A stretch of 64,000 bases of DNA, taken from assembly GCF_047495875.1 (NCBI RefSeq), contig NC_092464.1:28180865-28244864 (forward strand). Direction: 5' to 3'. Shown piece by piece: positions 47,271 to 59,300 of the stretch. The notes below the pieces were generated by a model. That model was not told the DNA's origin, ran no database searches, and worked only from the letters and a program-made list of their open reading frames with translations. Source of the DNA: Pithys albifrons albifrons. Lineage: Eukaryota > Chordata > Aves > Passeriformes > Thamnophilidae. Made by a program: the position numbers and the translations under genes. Every line of letters begins with the position of its first letter. Positions within the stretch are counted from its first letter, which is position 1.

Positions 47271-47531
47271 CTATGAACAAGAGTGTATTTGTACCAGGAT
47301 ATCTGGGGTGGCATCTGTTTTCTGTAGATACTTAGCTTTGTAGTAATTGAATATCTTGTCAATAAAAATAGCCTGGGGTGACTGAGTTATCTCTTCATAG
47401 TTGAGGGAGGAAAAAATCACTGAAAGGGTGTAAAACATTAGTGTAACCACAAATGCAGTGATCCACATTGTTAGTGTGTCACATGTTCCTTCATAGTTTC
47501 TACATCTATAAGGCACTGCAGAACATCTCTG
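47271..47531 (-). other. unassigned frame with a hydrophobic segment on minus strand
   Basis: Open from an acceptor-like CCTGCAATAG to TAG for 87 codons. It contains two close cysteines (YRCRNYEGTCDTL) and then a hydrophobic run, MWITAFVVTLMFYTLSVIF, long enough to span a membrane. No good donor is visible. The product is not recognised. It lies between the two other minus-strand candidates and might belong to the same transcript. Confidence 0.2.
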
Positions 47532-47879
47532 CTATTGCAGGATGTATTTGCAGTGACTGTGCAAACAGACAAACTGGTCTGGGATTTTAGGTTGATGAGG
47601 ATAATGCTTTGCTTAATTTTGTTTCGTTTTTAGTCTCCTTAACTATTTGAATAATAGCTACTAGCAGTATTACCTTACAGGGTAATCAGTAGAGCCTGGG
47701 CCTGATAATGTAATGAACTCATGACTGGTTTCACTAAATACATATCTGGATATAACTTACCTGTTTTATTTAAGGATAGTCATCCAGACAGCCTTTTCAT
47801 GCTACCAATGATGTGATACTGAACTGTGAGTGGATGGAATGTCATGCATTACTTCTTCTGAACAATTTTCAAAACCTAC

Positions 47880-48089
47880 AGTCCAAGCACATATGATTAA
47901 CTGCTTCCAGCAATTCAGAATCCAATTCTTTGCCATTATGTCTTCAGGAAAATTTGGATCTAGGTTCACAGCTTCTACTGTGAGACCGTAACAGATACGG
48001 TCATACTGCATGACACTGTGGCCATGACCTCTGATGAACTGATACTGTGCAGCATTGTAGGGGTTTTTTGTTGGTTTTGGTTCCCAAGC
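47880..48089 (-). other. candidate internal coding exon on minus strand (70 codons, phase 0-0)
   Basis: The acceptor-like TTCAAATTATCAG and donor-like ACT|GTAGGT frame 210 nt that are open in one frame and in phase 0 at both ends. The frame runs AWEPKPTKNPYNAAQYQFIR, then GHGHSVMQYDRICYGLTVEA, then VNLDPNFPEDIMAKNWILNC. The composition is balanced and very unlike translated AT-rich noise, and two CpGs are retained. A consensus donor CAG|GTAAGT also lies 120 nt further on (47,761/47,760), but stops intervene in frame. I do not recognise the family. It could instead be a pseudogene fragment. Confidence 0.25.
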
Positions 48090-48383
48090 CTGATAATTTG
48101 AAGTAATTACTGAAGATATTTACTAACCAATGTGCCCAGGGTTTGAGTTCCTGTGGCAGAGCATGCTGCAAGCAGCTGCAAACAGCTCTTGCCTTGCAGT
48201 GACAGTGCTCACTCCATTAGGATGGCTGATGGATAGCAGTGGGTGTGCAAAGTGCAGAAGTCTGTAAGTGAGTGTCCGGAGCTATGAGCTGGGGCTGCAG
48301 AGAATCTGACCCAAATCTCATCTCAAGTGTCAAGAAGAGCAATTACTTTATTATGGAGGTATATGAGGTGATTGGTGATTCAG

Positions 48384-48423
48384 CATACGCGCGTGTGTGG
48401 ATGTGCCTGTGCACGTGCGCACT
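48384..48423. repeat. CpG-bearing alternating purine-pyrimidine stretch
   Basis: CATACGCGCGTGTGTG followed shortly by TGTGCACGTGCGCAC. Such alternation favours Z-DNA, and the CpG cluster stands out in CpG-poor DNA. Confidence 0.7.
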
Positions 48424-49017
48424 GTCCCATGAGGGCTACTGATCCATCACATTGCAGCTTGCCCCTCATGTTTGTCAATTCTATTCTGAAAACTCATGGT
48501 AATAATTTTATCATTAGCATAAGACTGTTCAAAAAAGGATGTTTTGAAGTCTGTCATTTTAAGGTTAAACAATGTTTTGATTTCCTCTGTCATTGTCCTT
48601 CAGCTCAAGTAAAGAAATTCTGCTCTGAAAAACATCCATCACATTCCACAAGATGCTAAACTGTGATGTCATCAGGATAGTTTAGAGCTGATTTTGCAAT
48701 TGATAATGGTATAGAAGTCAGAGAAGATCTTTATTTCTGCTCATCACCACTGGTCATTAATGCTGCAAGTTTAACTTGATATCAGCGAGCACTTTCACTG
48801 AACAACACTGTCGGTCCTTGTAAAAAAAGTATTAAAAATGACAAGTATTGAATCCTTGTGTAACTACAAAACCATAGTCATAATTAGGGAAGATATGAAC
48901 ATACAATGTTATGGAAATGTTTTTACAAGTAAAATACTCTCAAATGGCAAATGAGCTTCCTCAGCGTTGGTGTGATACATTGCATAACAAGTGCTTTAGT
49001 GAATCCTTTTGGAAAAC

Positions 49018-49165
49018 AAAATTTTAAAAAAATAAATTATATATACAACTATTATATATAAATTTTATTCATATACTGTATGTAACTTATTTTAGATAAT
49101 ACCTATAATATACAATGCATGATATATATACACAAACAAAAGGTATACATATGTATGTAAAAGGA
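49018..49165. repeat. AT-rich low-complexity region
   Basis: TATATA, ATATAT and TATGTATG-type words over about 150 bp, with almost no G or C. Confidence 0.8.
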
Positions 49166-52100
49166 AAGAAGAACAGATGTGTTACTCCTGCTAGTACATT
49201 ACACTGAAATGCTGAATCTATGTCTGCTATATTGATAAAGTGGGTGCAGCTTTCCGCTGGAAAGATAATGAGATCTGCATCTGCCTAGTGCATTCTGAAG
49301 TGAAGCCAAATTCCGTACTTTATTCTTGGGCAAGATTATTACTTTTTATTTAACAGATTTAAGTTCTGTATTTCTCCATTTGGAGGGCAGTGATAGGAAA
49401 CATCAGAACCTGGAGAAAATAAATTGTGCAAAGAATCACTGCCAATGAACTAACTAAAAAGAAATCCTCAAAAGTAAAATGAACTTGTGCATAACAACAG
49501 TACCAGCATTTAGAGGGAGGGATGCTAACGTGCATATAAAAATCAACTTTACAGCGTTGTTTAGCTGCTGTTTTCTCAGATTGAAAAGAATCTTTTCAAT
49601 TTATTTCTTATTTTTTCATAGAAGAATCATGTAGTAGCTCTTCTTTTTTTGTGTGTTACAAATACATTGATGTTTTCCTTTGTCAACTTAATACTAAATT
49701 AGAAATATAAACCAAATAATTTTAAGTAATTTTGAAAAATTAAAGGTCCATCTAATGAAGTCTTAAATGTGCCATGCATAAGAAAATTATTCATTCATAT
49801 GTAGTAAGAAGTGAAGTGTAATTAAGATAATTTGAGTAGAATTTTAAGTAGTTGGAGAGAAAGATACACAGCTCTTTCCTGGTGGGGTTAATGTATGGTT
49901 TATCTCTTGCACACCTAATTATATTAAAAAATAATATAAAATAATCAGGAAGAAAGCAATGTCATGTCTCTTGAAGTTACTTTTTGGGTAGTTCAAAGCT
50001 TAAAGTGCTCCCAAACTGTTATGATTTTTTTTTTAAATTGTTTGAATTTTTTAACCAAATTCTGCCAAATGCATTAAACACTGTTTTATTAATGCAGTAC
50101 AACACTTGAAGTCCTAATTAATTTTCCAGAAACATATTTGACATTTGTCATTGTAATATCTTGATCATTCTTTCATAGGCTAATTTATTTTCCTTCTATA
50201 GGTGTTTGCAGATTACTGCTGAAATGCCTAAGTCTTAGTATTGAAGTATCAGTGCTGGCTGAAATTTGGTATTCATAGAAAGAAATATATATTTTATTTT
50301 GAATCAGATGAAAAATAAAGAGTTTTCCAGCAAGGAGAAATATAATTTGGAAACTGAAACTATAAGAATGTTATCAGGTAATGGCAGGGCCCTATAGGCA
50401 GGTTCACCCCTCATTGTGGTTCATGAGCGGTGGATCTGGGCTACAAAGAGACACCAGAGATTCTATGGTGTAGGATTTTGGGGGACCTAAAATTAAATCA
50501 GCTTATACCAAGACAAGAGGCCTTTGAATTTGATAAAGGATTGAGTATGAGATCAATCACTGTGATTGGTCTGTCTACTGCAAAGAATAAAAATCTATGA
50601 GATTATACATTAGTGATACTACCACTGTTCTGACAACCTTCACCCATCAAGTTTTTTCTCTTCAGTTCAAAAAAGTGCACCATAATTTTGACCTCCAGTG
50701 CATGAAAAAGTGTGTTTATGTGTATGTATACACATATATGAATACACATTTGAGATATTAAGCTCTGAAGGTCCATGATAGAAGATATAAACGTTGATGG
50801 GGTCATTAAGTCTAGGGATTATTCTGTTTTGTGCTGATGAATAGGCTATTAGGCTTTAATATTACATTGTTAAACTGTAGTTTTGCAGAACAATTATTAT
50901 ATAATGACTGTCTTTGCTCTCTTTGTAATATACTGATGGTCTTGACAGATTTTCAGGAGACATTTGTTAACAGTCCCAGGAGATGTGTCCTGATGATAAA
51001 TAATGGCTGTATCATCCAGTGTTGTCTCTAGAGAGACGTTCCCTCCAGAACAGGGTGACTGGGGAAAAATTGCTAATGGCCCAAACTGAATTGACATGCA
51101 GTCTGAAGGTTTCATATGACATTATTTCAAGCTAAAGGATATTGATATACATCACCTCTCCCTCAGTGTGTTGTTATCCAAATCATTTTCTGACATAGTT
51201 TATTCAACATCCTTTCCTGCTTTCCTCTGACCTTATTTCTGGCTGCGAATGGTACAGCATTCATTTGTAACATGTGTGGTGGAAGTGTCTGGCTTGTAGA
51301 CTGTTTCTGAAAGCATAGTAAGCCAAAACACAATAGGGCCCAGGAGGCATAAGCCTGGACATGTCAGGTGGATGATGCTGGAAATACAGTTTCTAGTTGG
51401 CTGTCATTAAAAGTGAACAATAAAGTTAGTGTTTATGTAAGTAAACTGTGTATTTTCCTGGGAAATCTGGGACAAAACTTTCCATATATGAAATGAATCT
51501 TAAAGCCTCACAGACCTTACACTGTCCTAGGTAGACTTTTTGTGCCTAACTCACAAAGATGAAGGACCTGATAGTTTCAGGTGATCTGCAATAGCTACCC
51601 AGGGAGGCAGCTGGATTAGGACTTTAAAGGAGCAAGGAACAAACATGAAAACATATATTTTGGGAATGAAATACTTGATATCCACAAAACACATTCACAG
51701 ACCTGAAGGAAAGAAATTAGAACACAAAAGAGTTGTTCTTCCTTACAGGTTTCTAACCTCCCAGTTCACTTCTGTGCTGGAGTGTTTTCCAACAGAGCCA
51801 TCTCATTATTAATTTTCTTGCATTAAGTTTTTGTCATTTCCAAGAAAAATAATCACACATTTCGCTGGCAGGAGATTGCTTAAAACTTTGTTTTCCATAT
51901 AGTCTGTTTCTTTTTATTCTCCTGAATACATGTGCCTGTGCACATATCCAGAATACATGATTTATGCATCAGATTGTAGAGGGATCTGCAGCAAGAAACA
52001 TGAATAACAGCATGGGGAAAATAATATTAATTGAAAAATTGTTAGCAAAACTTATTCTTACACCTTTGGCAAGCCTACAGCATTTTCAGAAACATCCTTT

Positions 52101-53660
52101 TGTGTCACATTCTGCAAACACCAAGTTAAACAGTCAAGGCAGAATAAATTGTTCATTGCTCTACTAGAAAGTAGCTATGGACTAGCTGTAAGCCCCAATA
52201 TAGGCAAGAGAAGACTCGATGAACTGGGATTTTGGAGCAGAATTTACCTGAATCAAGGAGATTATTTTTAAAACATTTGTTCATGTATTTTAATGATAAC
52301 TTTTATTACACTAAGAGTTTTGACAAGTTTATGAATTTTTTGAGCTCTTTGGTCAAATATCATGTTAAAATGTTACTGGAAGTTTTTTAATATAATTGAA
52401 ATAAGGCAAGAAGTTGTTTTTTTCCTTTAGAGCCAAAATGAATGTTGTAAATTGGATAAATATGCTTATTTAAATTCTTGGTTTGGGCATTCATCATTCT
52501 GCGATCTGGAAAGGCTGTAATCTCTAGAGCTATGATAACATTTTATTTCTCCTTGAAAGCAGCACAGAGCTGGAACTGCAGCAGAGTGAAACAGGAAATG
52601 CCACTTGATCCAAATAATATCCAGGAGTTGTAATGTAATGCGAAGTACTGTCTGGACACTCTGACCCATTCCATTTGCTCATGCACTGGATGTGACAGTC
52701 CTGTTGGACAACTGGAAAGTAGCCCTCAGCTTTGTGGTTGTTCAATGTACCTTCAAGCTGCTCATCTGGTGAACTTGTTAGTCACATTCACCACTGGAAG
52801 TGCAGGGACTGAAGGGCAGGGTGGCAGTGCTGGGGTTTCAGAATGTCCATTCAGTTTCAGGTGTGGACAGCAACCTTGAGGCATCTGTTCTGATGCATCT
52901 TGCGCTACCTCATGCCTTCTCCCTGAGTCCTCATGGCTTTTCACACTTTTCTGCCTTTTCCCAACAGGTGCTCTGCACATGCCTGCAGATGCTCCATGGA
53001 TGTGAGGTGGCAGGACAGATGTGGTCTCTTACATGCCTTGGGTGCATCCTGCAGCAAAGTCCCTCAAGGCTTTCCTCAGAAGACCTCTATTCTTAGTGTG
53101 ACAAATCCTACTTGTCAGACCCCATCACTTTGGGGATTTCATGTCCATAGACAGAATTATAAGTCTATTTAATCCTAATTCTATGCCTGCATTCAAGGCA
53201 ATGAATTTGTGCATGTGTTTATTCACTCATATATGCACACACATTCTTGCACTATTGGGTCATTGTACATTTAACTGGAAAAATATATGTATGTGTAATA
53301 GACTGTTAATATTTAATCAAACTCCCTATTAAGATTTCCACCAAGCTAATGTTCTGAAAACTGAACAGATTAAAAAAAAAGACAGCTGTCATAAATGGGG
53401 CTATTTTGTAAAGACTCAGGTGAATTAGGTTTCTATAATGTTAGACATTATGTTTGCCATGTATCTAGGTTTTCATATGTAGGGGTAATAGCTGCTGTTT
53501 TCCAGAAGATATTGCTATCGAGGAGGCAGTTATTTTCGCTAAGGAGGCTTTCCTGCATGGAATGATGCATCTTTCCCAGCAACAGTTTTAGATGTTTCTC
53601 TACATACATTCCATAGAAGTTGACTCCCCAGCTGTGAAAGAGATAATGCTCACAGACATG

Positions 53661-54182
53661 CTACAAGGCCTCAGCAGCCAGAGGGCAAGCCAAGGGGAAA
53701 ATGTGATGATAAAGCCCAGGGAATGAACGGAAGTTTTGCCTTTTCTCAGGCCCAGTGCTGCTCACAGCACTGCCAGGCTTTCCTTTGTAAGCTTTCAGTG
53801 TCCTCACCTCCAAAATAAACCTTTTGGAATCCTTTCCATTGCTTTGGCATTTCTGGGGGGAATACCTGCGTCTATTTTCCTTTACACTTAAATGGCATAT
53901 GAAAAAGCTGTGGGACCTCATACTGTGGATACAGTTCCCACTCTGGTTTACATTGTTAAACAGTATATGCTTGGATGAGTTAGTGTCCCATCGTAAAGTC
54001 AAGCCTTTGATCAAATTCCGATAAATTGTTAACAGAATTTTATTACACTGAGTGGAAGAAACAAAGACATTTCTTAGGATAAGAGTTTTCAGAGAGATGT
54101 AAGTTCCACCCCTCCTTGGGCTAGTTTGATGCAATGTGCTGACTGCAGCCAGCTTGAAACAAGTCCTAGAGTTGTTTCTCAA
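53661..54182 (-). other. longest unexplained open frame (173 codons)
   Basis: This is the longest frame in the window outside the CpG island and gene. It begins with TTG, not ATG, has no recognised domain and no clear signal or membrane segment, and flanking splice sites are not convincing. It may be chance or an ancient pseudogene. Confidence 0.15.
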
Positions 54183-55633
54183 AGGGCATTTTAGCCCAAA
54201 TCTCTTGCTGGAAAAGTCACTTTTCTTGCTGCTTTGCTTTTAACTCCATGATTGAACTGTGAATTAACATTGCAAAAGACTCTCTCTATAGTCTCTGGTT
54301 TCTGACTGTACAGGTTCTGTTTGCACAATGTCTCCTCTGAACTGTTGAACTGTGGAAGAACATGTTGAATCTATCCAGAATTTGGATTAAAAAAAAATTG
54401 CTGTTTTGATTTGTGTGAACAAACACTATAGAGCATTTTAGTACAGCTGAGAGCTTACAAAAATGAAAGGTGAAGATTTTCTCATGTAAACAAAGTTACA
54501 TGTCATGTGAGTGACCACATTGACAGAACTTAAGATTTCCGCTTTCTTAGCCTGATCTTCAGTCTCTTAGGCTACAGATTTCTTCAGACTGCCAAGTCTC
54601 AGCCATGTAGTTGAGTTCAATGCCCAAGTTAATCTTCTGCACTTGTCAGTGCTCTCCGGGGAGACATGACTTTGTTGTCTCCAACTTCCCAGGTGTTGGG
54701 GCGGTTTCTGTTGGAGTCACACACTGGTCCTGCTCACACCCTGCTGCCTGGCTCATGGGCTCTGCACAGAGCATCCTTTCCCTGCAAAAGGTCCAGCAGA
54801 GAGATAAGCCCATCCCTAAGGCATCCTCAGGGGGCCACACAGCCCATCTGAGTGTTAACAACTGGGGAGTGCTGTGCCCATCTCCTGAATTCCTCCTCAT
54901 GGGAAACTGTCTAGACAGCTGTGTTTATCCTTTCACAGAATGACATTTACCTTAAATTTCATCTGCACCCTAATGACCATTCTTCCTTCATATTCCCTGC
55001 TGCTCTGCCCCAGAATACTCTATACTCTAATGGCTAAAACAGATCATTGCAATGCTGGTCTTAGTGTTTGTACTTCAGATTAAAGGATGTGGTTTTGACA
55101 AGACATCTGCTGAGCAAACCACTTTTTCCCTAATCAGCATGCTCTGCCCCTATCTGCTTAATCTATTCTAACTCTCATGACAAAAATAATTGAGCCCACA
55201 ATCTCAGAAGCGTAGGCACTTAGGGGATTATTTATGGCCTTGGCTAATTTGGGATTTATTTCTTAGAAGGATGCTGGGTCTAGAAATCTAGGCACACTAA
55301 TTTCTCTTCCTTTAAAACTTTTATTACACTGTCAGGAACTTTCTCTTTTCCAAATTTTTTTGACAGTTATTACTCTGGCAGATATATCAGTACATCTTTT
55401 AGATTAGATGTTTTGGGATGGGACCATTTCTATGTGGATTCTATAAAGGCTGTATCTTTCCTGCAATGGGAGTACTTTTGACATCTGTCATCTTTTGACA
55501 CAACCATCAGTTTTTGCAGTACAAGGATCTCATATCTCAGCTAACTTAATTTCTATGTCTGTTTGGTGGTGTTTAGTGGGCTCAAAGGCAATAGGCAAGC
55601 TGGAGTTAGGCAGATAGACTGTGTGTGTGCTTA

Positions 55634-55653
55634 TTTGTTTCTCGAGAAACAAA
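55634..55653. repeat. perfect 20-bp palindrome
   Basis: TTTGTTTCTCGAGAAACAAA equals its own reverse complement. The centre TTC-N4-GAA has the form of a STAT6-type site, and the arms resemble inverted forkhead half-sites. Confidence 0.9.
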
Positions 55654-55948
55654 CTAAAAGCCAATAGTCCCTGCTCCATTAAGACTGTACTTATTAGCTA
55701 ATTCACTCATGGATTTGAGTCATCTGATTTTGATTTGGAGATGCCTTGCAAACCTCCTTTGTAAATGGGACTCTGCACGATGCAGTAGTCAAATGACTGA
55801 ATGTCAGGTGAATGTGTGAAAGGTGACAATTTCTCTGCTCTGTGCCTTGCAGGTGAGGGACATGGTCATGAGGGAAGCATGAAAAACCTTATTCATGAGA
55901 TACACAGGCACCTTTCATTAGTCTGTGTGAATTTGATGAACCTGATTT

Positions 55949-55998
55949 GGAGCTGCTTTCTGAAACTGGCTCTGGAGCTGATTTCTGAAACTGGCTCC
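55949..55998 (+). repeat. 25-bp tandem duplication
   Basis: Two adjacent 25-bp copies starting GGAGCTG and containing TTTCTGAAACTGGCTC, with two mismatches. Confidence 0.9.
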
Positions 55999-56376
55999 AC
56001 TGCTTAGTCACCGTGTGTTGGTGGAGGATGGTATGAATAAGCCCTAGCACCAGTAATCTGTGTCCTGATCCACAGGTGACTCAAGACTGACCACACCAAA
56101 GTCATTTGCTCTCTCTGTATTATAGTCTTCCCATATCTGAAAGAGGGAGAAGCAAAGATGAACCTACCTTTTCTGGGTCCTGAACACTTAGAAAGAGCCC
56201 TATGTAAAAGCAGTGTATGCCTAATCTTTCTTCTCCAATGTCCTGATCAACCTATCTCTTATAGGAAGTGCTGAAACTTTCTTTCTCTTGGTGATTTTTT
56301 GGAGTTACAAAGTCCAGGCGCTGTTAATGGCATCACAAAGGCAAGCAGATAGTCACACAGACAATCAAAATTAAAG

Positions 56377-56394
56377 GTAACTTTTTTTTTTTTT
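56377..56394. repeat. poly(T) run
   Basis: About 17 T on the plus strand. Read on the minus strand it is a poly(A), but no AATAAA or recognisable retrocopy precedes it. Confidence 0.85.
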
Positions 56395-59300
56395 GGCACT
56401 GCAAGGAGCAAATATCCACATGCTGTACTAACTTTACCTCTGAGATGAGGAGGAGGTGGCTGGTATTTTAACAGTCTAGGGGAGGATGGTGAAAGACACA
56501 AGATCAGAAACTGACAGGAAGAGAAATCTTTGCCTTTGAAACATGTTATAAATTGAGGAGAGCAGGAAGAAACTACAATGGTGCCAGAAGCATGGTTGCT
56601 ATCCTTAACAACATTTTCCTTGGGGATTGTTGAACTCCCAGTTGGTTTCAGACAAGTGTGACTCCCTGGCGTGCTGTGTACCCTGAGGCAGGGCACCCAC
56701 TGGAGTGGAACACCCAGGTCACTGGCGTACAGCACCGGGTGTCTCCATACACTCTCACTGTGAGGCCCTCTGCTTTTCCTTTCTTTTTTTCATTTGCTTC
56801 CATTAAATATTGATCACCTCTAGGCAATGTTGCAGTGGTTGAAGCCTCCTCTTCCATCTTGACCATGCAAAGTGGGTCACACTGGTCCTGGCATGCTTAT
56901 CTGCTCTGGCCTTTGTGACTGTTCAGTTTATGTTGTAACTTTGCAAAGGTGAATTGATGCTGCAGGTACCTTGTCAGCATTTGTTTTCAGCTGTTTTCCT
57001 GAGGCTGACACCCTCCTCAGAGTGGGAAGGAAAATGATGTCTCTAGACACATTTCCCCATTCTATGGAAGAATTATTGCTTGTAAAAGGGAGGAAACAAA
57101 TAGTCCTCAACTTCTGAAATGTTGTTACCTCTCAGAAATGCTCATGAAATGCTCCAAATGAAAAGCTTTTGTCTATGTATTTTATCATTTAGCCAGAAGT
57201 GCAGCTGTTGTGAAGAGGCTTCATTTGTTACTTTGCTTGTAAGTGTGGAGTCCTAATTTCTGGTTTAATCTGAAGACCATTTCAAACTTGAGATCTTCGT
57301 GAAAAGGAAATGAAAGTGAATTCAAGAGACCTTTGTTTCCTGAAACCCTAGTTCCCACTTAGAAAAGTACTTTCGTGACACAAACGAATGAAAACTACAA
57401 GGGTTCATTCAGGAATGTTACATCCATTTAATTGATCCATTCACAATCCCCAAATCAAAGACAGAATTTCTTAGGCTTTGACATATGGATTGAGTATGTT
57501 CCTTTTGTTTCTAGATGACGTCTTTCTCTTCTCAAATTTAGCTAAAAATGTAAAAGCCTCTCAGTTTGACAGAGTCACAAAACTCCTTTGTCCCTTCTTG
57601 GTCAATCATTGACTCTTTGTGCAGCCCAACAAGGAATCACAGTCTCAAGAGATAGTCCCAGTTTGTTGTGGAGTAAGAAAACCAAAAAGGAATATCATTA
57701 ATTACTTATAAAGTTCAATGAGATACAGCCACTGACAAGAAGAATAATGGCTACCTTCTGGGTTAACTCTTCTAGGCTTTTCTTTCTTTTTTACTTCACA
57801 AAGGACTTTCATTAATGAGCCACAAAGGTGTAAATGGGCTGACAGTGTGTCCTGTATTCATAGAGTGATGGAAAAGCTATCAAGTAAGGTGGGACCTACA
57901 CATTTTTCATGGCATCATGCTTTATTTTTAAGTTTAGAAATACCAGCTGCTTCAGATAAACTAATGTAGTCTCTTAAATTTGAAAGATACTGCTTGCCCC
58001 CTTCTCAGTGTACAAGTCACAGCTGCTGGGCCTGTTTTGAATTATTGAGATTAAGGAGAATATTCATCAGGAACAGGTTAATCAGGTTGCATTCTAATTT
58101 CAGTATTAAGAGGGGAAGCACTAACTTGGTTCCTTTGGAATGTGTGGGTGAAATTGAAGGGAATGTGGGCTAAGGTGGCCTTAAGGCGCAGCCATGGTTT
58201 TCTACATCTGTTCTATGCTAGGGGCTGAAGCAATCAGCAGTCCTGAGTACAGCATAACCAGGTTTCTGAAATACACTGCTTACTGTCACCTGCTGTCATT
58301 TGTACACTACTACAGAAGTACAGGGACTGTTTCTGCAGTGTCAGGAGCTACTGGTAGCCATAAACTCCATCAGCCAAAGGACAAAACACAAAAAAAAATC
58401 CCAACCATTATTCATTTATTATTTTTAAATTCAACCAGACACACAAAATTCCTGTTTCACTAATTTACATGAGTAATTTTCTTTCCCATCTCTCAAGCTA
58501 GCTGAGTCCCCTCAGGCTAAGACAGCTGCTTATGTGGGTTAGGTCAAGGGGCACAGCTATGAGCTATGATGCTGATGAACCTGCTGAAAAACATCCTCCC
58601 ACTCTGCCAAAGAGCTCTTGGAAAAGGCTTGGGGTTTTTCTCACCAGCCTGTTCTCACCCGCCGCAACTCTAACTTCCTCAGCATGTTTCTCTCACCTCC
58701 CAGTGAGACCCTCACAAGTAACTATGTCAAAGCCTTATGGAAGCTGCAGAGGCAGTAATTTAAAGTGCTAGTGGCACTTTGTAGTTAACTGGGAAACTCA
58801 TTTCGTAATCTTGCTTTTATGTTTGCATGGCCCTTCCATTTGATCATGCCCAAAGAGCATTGACAAGGATAAGGTGTGATTATAGACTTCACCGGCTTGC
58901 CAATTCATTCTATTAGGTATTGGGATATAAGAGGCCTCACGTGCCCAAGCGAGGAGCTGCAGCCATTTCACAGATGCAGCTTATATTTAGGGTTACCATC
59001 TCAGTTTCTGCTGGCCTCTTAGACATCAGAGAAGTGCTTTCCTCATCAGTAAGGGACAGCTCTCAGCCTTCTTTCTATTACCCATCCTTCTTGTCATGTC
59101 CAAAAATGGTACATTTTCTGGCTGAAACTTCACTGTGGTGAAGACTGCTGGCAACAGAGCTATGCCAGAGAATTTTTAGTCCTTGCTTTTTTAATGCCCA
59201 ACCCTAATACTTTTGTTTAATTAACAGTGTATCACTCAGAAACAGGAGTAATCCTTGCAGACAGATACCCTGCAAGGACCTTAGAGGCTAGATGTAAACC

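Noticed and set aside
47754..47761. Consensus donor CAG|GTAAGT on the minus strand as the end of the 48-kb coding exon
   Set aside because: All three frames contain a stop between the open frame and this site, so it cannot end that coding exon, though it could end a non-coding one.
56259..56866. 158-codon and 72-codon minus-strand frames with an internal poly(A), considered as a processed retrocopy
   Set aside because: No recognisable parent protein, no AATAAA before the A-run, and the frame continues through the A-run. No target-site duplication was found.
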